DNA of 6,936 bases from Flavobacteriaceae bacterium UBA3078 (GTDB lineage Bacteria > Bacteroidota > Bacteroidia > Flavobacteriales > Flavobacteriaceae): contig DFBO01000192.1 of NCBI GenBank assembly GCA_002366675.1, positions 1,329 to 8,264 on the forward strand, read 5' to 3'. Made by a program: the position numbers and the translations under genes. Below the pieces are notes generated by a model, which saw only the letters and a list, made by a program, of their open reading frames with translations, did not search any database and was not told where the DNA came from. This document shows positions 5,445-6,936 of the stretch, piece after piece (the stretch's first letter is position 1; each line of letters opens with the position of its first letter).

Positions 5445-5975
5445 TTATTCTTCTAAGTACAAGTCTATAAGTCCTTCTGGTGTCTCAACAAAAACAGTTT
5501 TGTTTGTTCTGTCTATTTTGTTGATAAACTCATCATTCATTGGAATTAGAATTTCAATCCCATCTCTGTCTATTTCAAAAAGTGCTTGAGCTGTCGAGTC
5601 GTTAATAGACACAATGGTTCCAACTGTTCCGTAATTGATATCTTCTACTTTAAAGCCAACAACTTCATGAAAATAAAACTTATTTCCTTCAAGTTTTGGC
5701 AAAAACTCTAATGGTAAGTAAACATCACTTTTAATAAGTGCATCTGCATCAGGCTCGTTATCAACATCTTCAAATCGTATACGCAATAAATCTGATTTAT
5801 GTAATTGTGACGATTCAATAAAAAATGGCACTAAATTATTACGTAAATCAATAAACATGGCGTCCAAATTTTCATATAAACCAGGTTCATCTGTATCTAG
5901 CTTTATAAGGAGTTCTCCTTTAAAACTATATTTTGATACTATTTTTCCTAAATAAAAACAGTCTTCTTTTTTCAT
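5445..5975 (-). CDS. rimM: Ribosome maturation factor RimM
   Basis: The 176-aa product has the normal RimM length. The N-terminal beta-barrel starts with Y-L-G-K-I-V-S-K-Y-S-F-K-G-E-L (8-22), the counterpart of GKIVGTHGLKGE in other bacteria, and includes the F-E-D-V-D-N-E-P-D-A-D-A-L segment near 68-80. The C-terminal PRC-barrel begins around F-Y-F-H-E-V-V-G-F (99-107) and ends with L-I-P-M-N-D-E-F-I and V-E-T-P-E-G-L-I-D-L-Y. RimM binds ribosomal protein S19 during assembly of the 30S head domain and is needed for efficient 16S rRNA processing. rpsP lies upstream, separated by 144 bp holding a terminator and a palindromic repeat, and trmN6 follows 2 nt downstream. No promoter matching the -7 consensus was seen directly upstream, so transcription may depend on read-through from rpsP. 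The ATG at 5975 gives the conserved N-terminus. Confidence 0.93.
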   Translation of the reverse strand: MKKEDCFYLGKIVSKYSFKGELLIKLDTDEPGLYENLDAMFIDLRNNLVPFFIESSQLHKSDLLRIRFEDVDNEPDADALIKSDVYLPLEFLPKLEGNKFYFHEVVGFKVEDINYGTVGTIVSINDSTAQALFEIDRDGIEILIPMNDEFINKIDRTNKTVFVETPEGLIDLYLEE

Positions 5976-5984
5976 CGTTTTTTG

Positions 5985-6055
5985 TGTCTGTTCGAGCGCA
6001 GTCGAGAACTGTGAAATACTAGGTTAATTACATCTCAAATGCGCTCGATGTGACA
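5985..6055. repeat. Palindromic intergenic repeat with TCGAGCGCA arms (flavobacterial type)
   Basis: TGTCTGTTCGAGCGCA (5985-6000) is matched by the inverted arm TGCGCTCGATGTGACA (6040-6055) with three mismatches in 16. Pairing continues inward less well through GTCGAGAAC (6001-6009) and ATCTC (6032-6036). Elements of the form TGTCAC.TCGAGCGCAGTCGAGA are common between genes in Flavobacteriaceae as I recall. It lies between the rpsP terminator and rimM. It may be a mobile or selfish palindrome, or an RNase-processing or read-through modulating structure. No function can be shown from one window. Confidence 0.7.
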
Positions 6056-6064
6056 TTTGTAGAT

Positions 6065-6095
6065 ATAAAAAACCCAGACTAAACAAGTCTGGGTT
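6065..6095 (-). terminator. Intrinsic terminator after rpsP
   Basis: The arms AACCCAGACT (6071-6080) and AGTCTGGGTT (6086-6095) are a perfect 10-bp inverted repeat around a 5-nt loop. On the - strand the stem runs directly into a T-run (6076-side GGG followed by six T, then ATATC). It lies 25 nt after the rpsP stop. It should end a large share of rpsP transcripts before rimM, so S16 can be made in excess over RimM and TrmN6. Confidence 0.88.
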
Positions 6096-6119
6096 CAAAA
6101 GTATAAAAAATTACTCTTT

Positions 6120-6644
6120 TTATTCTTCTTCGTTAGAAGCATCTGCTTCTACAGCTGGAGCTTCTTCTGTTGTTTCTTCAACAACTTCTTCAACAACAGG
6201 AGTGTTAGCTGCAATACGAGCTTCATTAGCTGCTTTTTCAGCTTCAAATGCTTTAGCTTTAGCTTCTGCTTCAGCTTTCGCTAATCCATCTACTTTAGCG
6301 CCAACTTTACCAGTTTTTTCTTCTAACCAAGCAGTAAATTTTGCTTCTGCTTGTTCTTCAGTTAAAGCACCTTTTCTTACGCCACCTACAAGGTGATTTT
6401 TAAGTAAAGCGCCTTTGTATGATAAAATATTTTTGGCAGTATCAGTAGGTTGTGCACCATTCTGTAGCCATTTAACAGCGCTATCAATATCTAATTCAAT
6501 AGTAGCTGGGTTTGTGTTTGGATTGTATGCACCAATTTTTTCTAGGTATTTACCATCTCTTTTTGATCTTGCATCTGCTGCAATAATCCAGTAATAAGGT
6601 TTTCCTTTTTTACCGTGTCTTTGTAATCTAATTTTAACTGACAT
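6120..6644 (-). CDS. rpsP: 30S ribosomal protein S16 with long acidic C-terminal extension
   Basis: Residues 1-82 are the S16 core. M-S-V-K-I-R-L-Q-R-H-G-K-K-G-K-P-Y-Y (1-18), A-D-A-R-S-K-R-D-G-K-Y-L-E-K-I-G-A-Y-N-P (23-42) and the W-L-Q-N-G-A-Q-P-T-D-T segment (59-69) are typical. S16 is a primary-to-secondary 16S rRNA binding protein required for 30S assembly. The protein is 174 aa against 82 in E. coli. The extra part contains a helix-forming A/E/K-rich stretch (120-146) and a tail dominated by E, V, T and A ending in N-E-E-E. Long S16 tails are common in Bacteroidota as I recall, so this is lineage-typical rather than a fusion. The ATG at 6644 starts the conserved MSVKIRL. The gene has a clear promoter, a hairpin in the leader and its own terminator. 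Confidence 0.96.
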   Translation of the reverse strand: MSVKIRLQRHGKKGKPYYWIIAADARSKRDGKYLEKIGAYNPNTNPATIELDIDSAVKWLQNGAQPTDTAKNILSYKGALLKNHLVGGVRKGALTEEQAEAKFTAWLEEKTGKVGAKVDGLAKAEAEAKAKAFEAEKAANEARIAANTPVVEEVVEETTEEAPAVEADASNEEE

Positions 6645-6658
6645 AAAAATTAATTAGT

Positions 6659-6673
6659 GAGGTTCGCGACCTC
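6659..6673 (-). promoter_or_regulatory. Small hairpin in the rpsP leader
   Basis: GAGGT (6659-6663) and ACCTC (6669-6673) form a perfect 5-bp inverted repeat around TCGCG, in a local GC-rich island within AT-rich DNA. It lies about 15 nt upstream of the rpsP ATG and inside the transcript predicted from the promoter at 6691-6719. It could be an autoregulatory or stability element. No function is demonstrated. Confidence 0.35.
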
Positions 6674-6690
6674 GATTATTAATAAGTGTG

Positions 6691-6719
6691 CAAAGATACT
6701 ATAATTTTTTAAACTTCAA
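6691..6719 (-). promoter_or_regulatory. rpsP promoter, Bacteroidota type
   Basis: On the - strand, TTG (6719-6717), an 18-bp spacer and TATCTTTG (6698-6691) match the TTG-N17-23-TAnnTTTG consensus for the primary sigma factor of Flavobacteriia. The predicted start is near 6684, giving a leader of about 40 nt that includes the GAGGT hairpin. Confidence 0.7.
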
Positions 6720-6738
6720 CTTTTTATTAAAAAACTAA

Positions 6739-6766
6739 TTGTTTGTTATTTTTTGTCATATTTTTG
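6739..6766 (+). promoter_or_regulatory. Promoter of the lipoprotein gene, divergent from rpsP
   Basis: TTG (6739-6741), a 17-bp spacer and TATTTTTG (6759-6766) match TTG-N17-23-TAnnTTTG on the + strand. The ATG at 6791 follows 24 bp after the element. It diverges from the rpsP promoter, with about 20 bp between the two -33 elements. The surrounding DNA is very AT-rich, so chance matches are more likely here than for rpsP. Confidence 0.5.
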
Positions 6767-6790
6767 AAATATTATATATCCAAATTGATT

Positions 6791-6936
6791 ATGAAAAAAA
6801 TCTTTGTATTAACATTTGCACTACTAACCGTTTTTAGTTGTGGAGATGACATAGAGTTTAACTCTCCTGCCATGCAAGGCAAAAAGGACGGAAACTTTTG
6901 GAAGGCTCTTTCCTTTTCTGCTGATATAGATTATGG
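6791..6936 (+). CDS. Lipoprotein of unknown function, 5' part (runs off the window)
   Basis: Forty-eight codons are visible from the ATG at 6791. The N-terminus M-K-K-I-F-V-L-T-F-A-L-L-T-V-F-S-C is a lipoprotein signal peptide: two lysines, a hydrophobic core, and a lipobox ending in C17, which signal peptidase II would leave as the lipidated first residue. Acidic residues follow immediately (G-D-D-I-E), a pattern reported to promote surface exposure of lipoproteins in some Bacteroidota. The mature part continues P-A-M-Q-G-K-K-D-G-N-F-W-K-A, similar to small flavobacterial lipoproteins whose 'Q...NG..W.A' motif I associate with a DUF6252-like family. That family name is a tentative recollection. 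The gene was left out by simple ORF criteria because its 3' end is outside the window. It has its own promoter and is unrelated in function to rpsP. Confidence 0.8.
   Translation, partial: MKKIFVLTFALLTVFSCGDDIEFNSPAMQGKKDGNFWKALSFSADIDY

Noticed and set aside
5392..5589. A 65-codon open frame on the + strand over the trmN6-rimM junction
   Set aside because: It is antisense to conserved parts of both genes and its composition is that of a complementary-strand shadow.
6202..6396. A 64-codon A/S-rich open frame on the + strand
   Set aside because: It is the complement of the A/E/K-rich S16 tail. The repeated alanine and serine codons follow from that low complexity.

Overview
The window looks like ordinary chromosome from a marine or soil member of the Flavobacteriaceae (Bacteroidota). 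The evidence is AT-rich DNA, A-rich start contexts with little Shine-Dalgarno signal, promoter matches of the Bacteroidota type (TTG-N17-23-TAnnTTTG), a ribosomal protein S16 with a long acidic C-terminal tail, an Mrp of the 'ENMAYFTP' type, and palindromic intergenic repeats built on TCGAGCGCA. The genus cannot be named from the sequence alone.

Left block, + strand (1-2247): the 3' part of the Fe-S carrier ATPase Mrp/ApbC, a NifU C-terminal-domain scaffold protein 3 nt later, a thioredoxin-reductase-like ferredoxin-NADP+ reductase, and an adrenodoxin-type [2Fe-2S] ferredoxin. Together they form an Fe-S cluster assembly and electron-transfer neighbourhood. A perfect palindrome with TGTGA-N6-TCACA half-sites lies between nifU and the reductase, about 40 bp upstream of the start expected from a TAACTTTG -7 element.

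Middle block, - strand (2343-4539): a calcineurin-like metallophosphoesterase of unknown substrate that faces the ferredoxin gene across an imperfect inverted repeat, and a glutaryl-CoA dehydrogenase-like acyl-CoA dehydrogenase. An intrinsic terminator lies between them, inside what would otherwise be read as the first 29 codons of the phosphoesterase, so the phosphoesterase start is placed at 3242. The dehydrogenase is preceded by an unusual leader: two 52-54 nt near-tandem copies, four regularly spaced CATCTG/CAGATG hexamers, and a 15-codon upstream reading frame ending 10 nt before the gene.

Right block, - strand (4726-6644): rpsP (S16), an intrinsic terminator, a palindromic repeat, rimM, and a TrmN6-type tRNA methyltransferase that starts with GTG 2 nt after rimM. 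This is a ribosome-maturation and tRNA-modification cluster without the trmD and rplS genes that accompany rpsP-rimM in many bacteria. rpsP has a well-formed promoter that diverges from a promoter serving a truncated lipoprotein gene at the right edge.

No CRISPR array, transposase, phage gene, tRNA or rRNA was seen. Most of the content is housekeeping. The part that known gene functions explain least well is the duplicated leader at 4537-4646.
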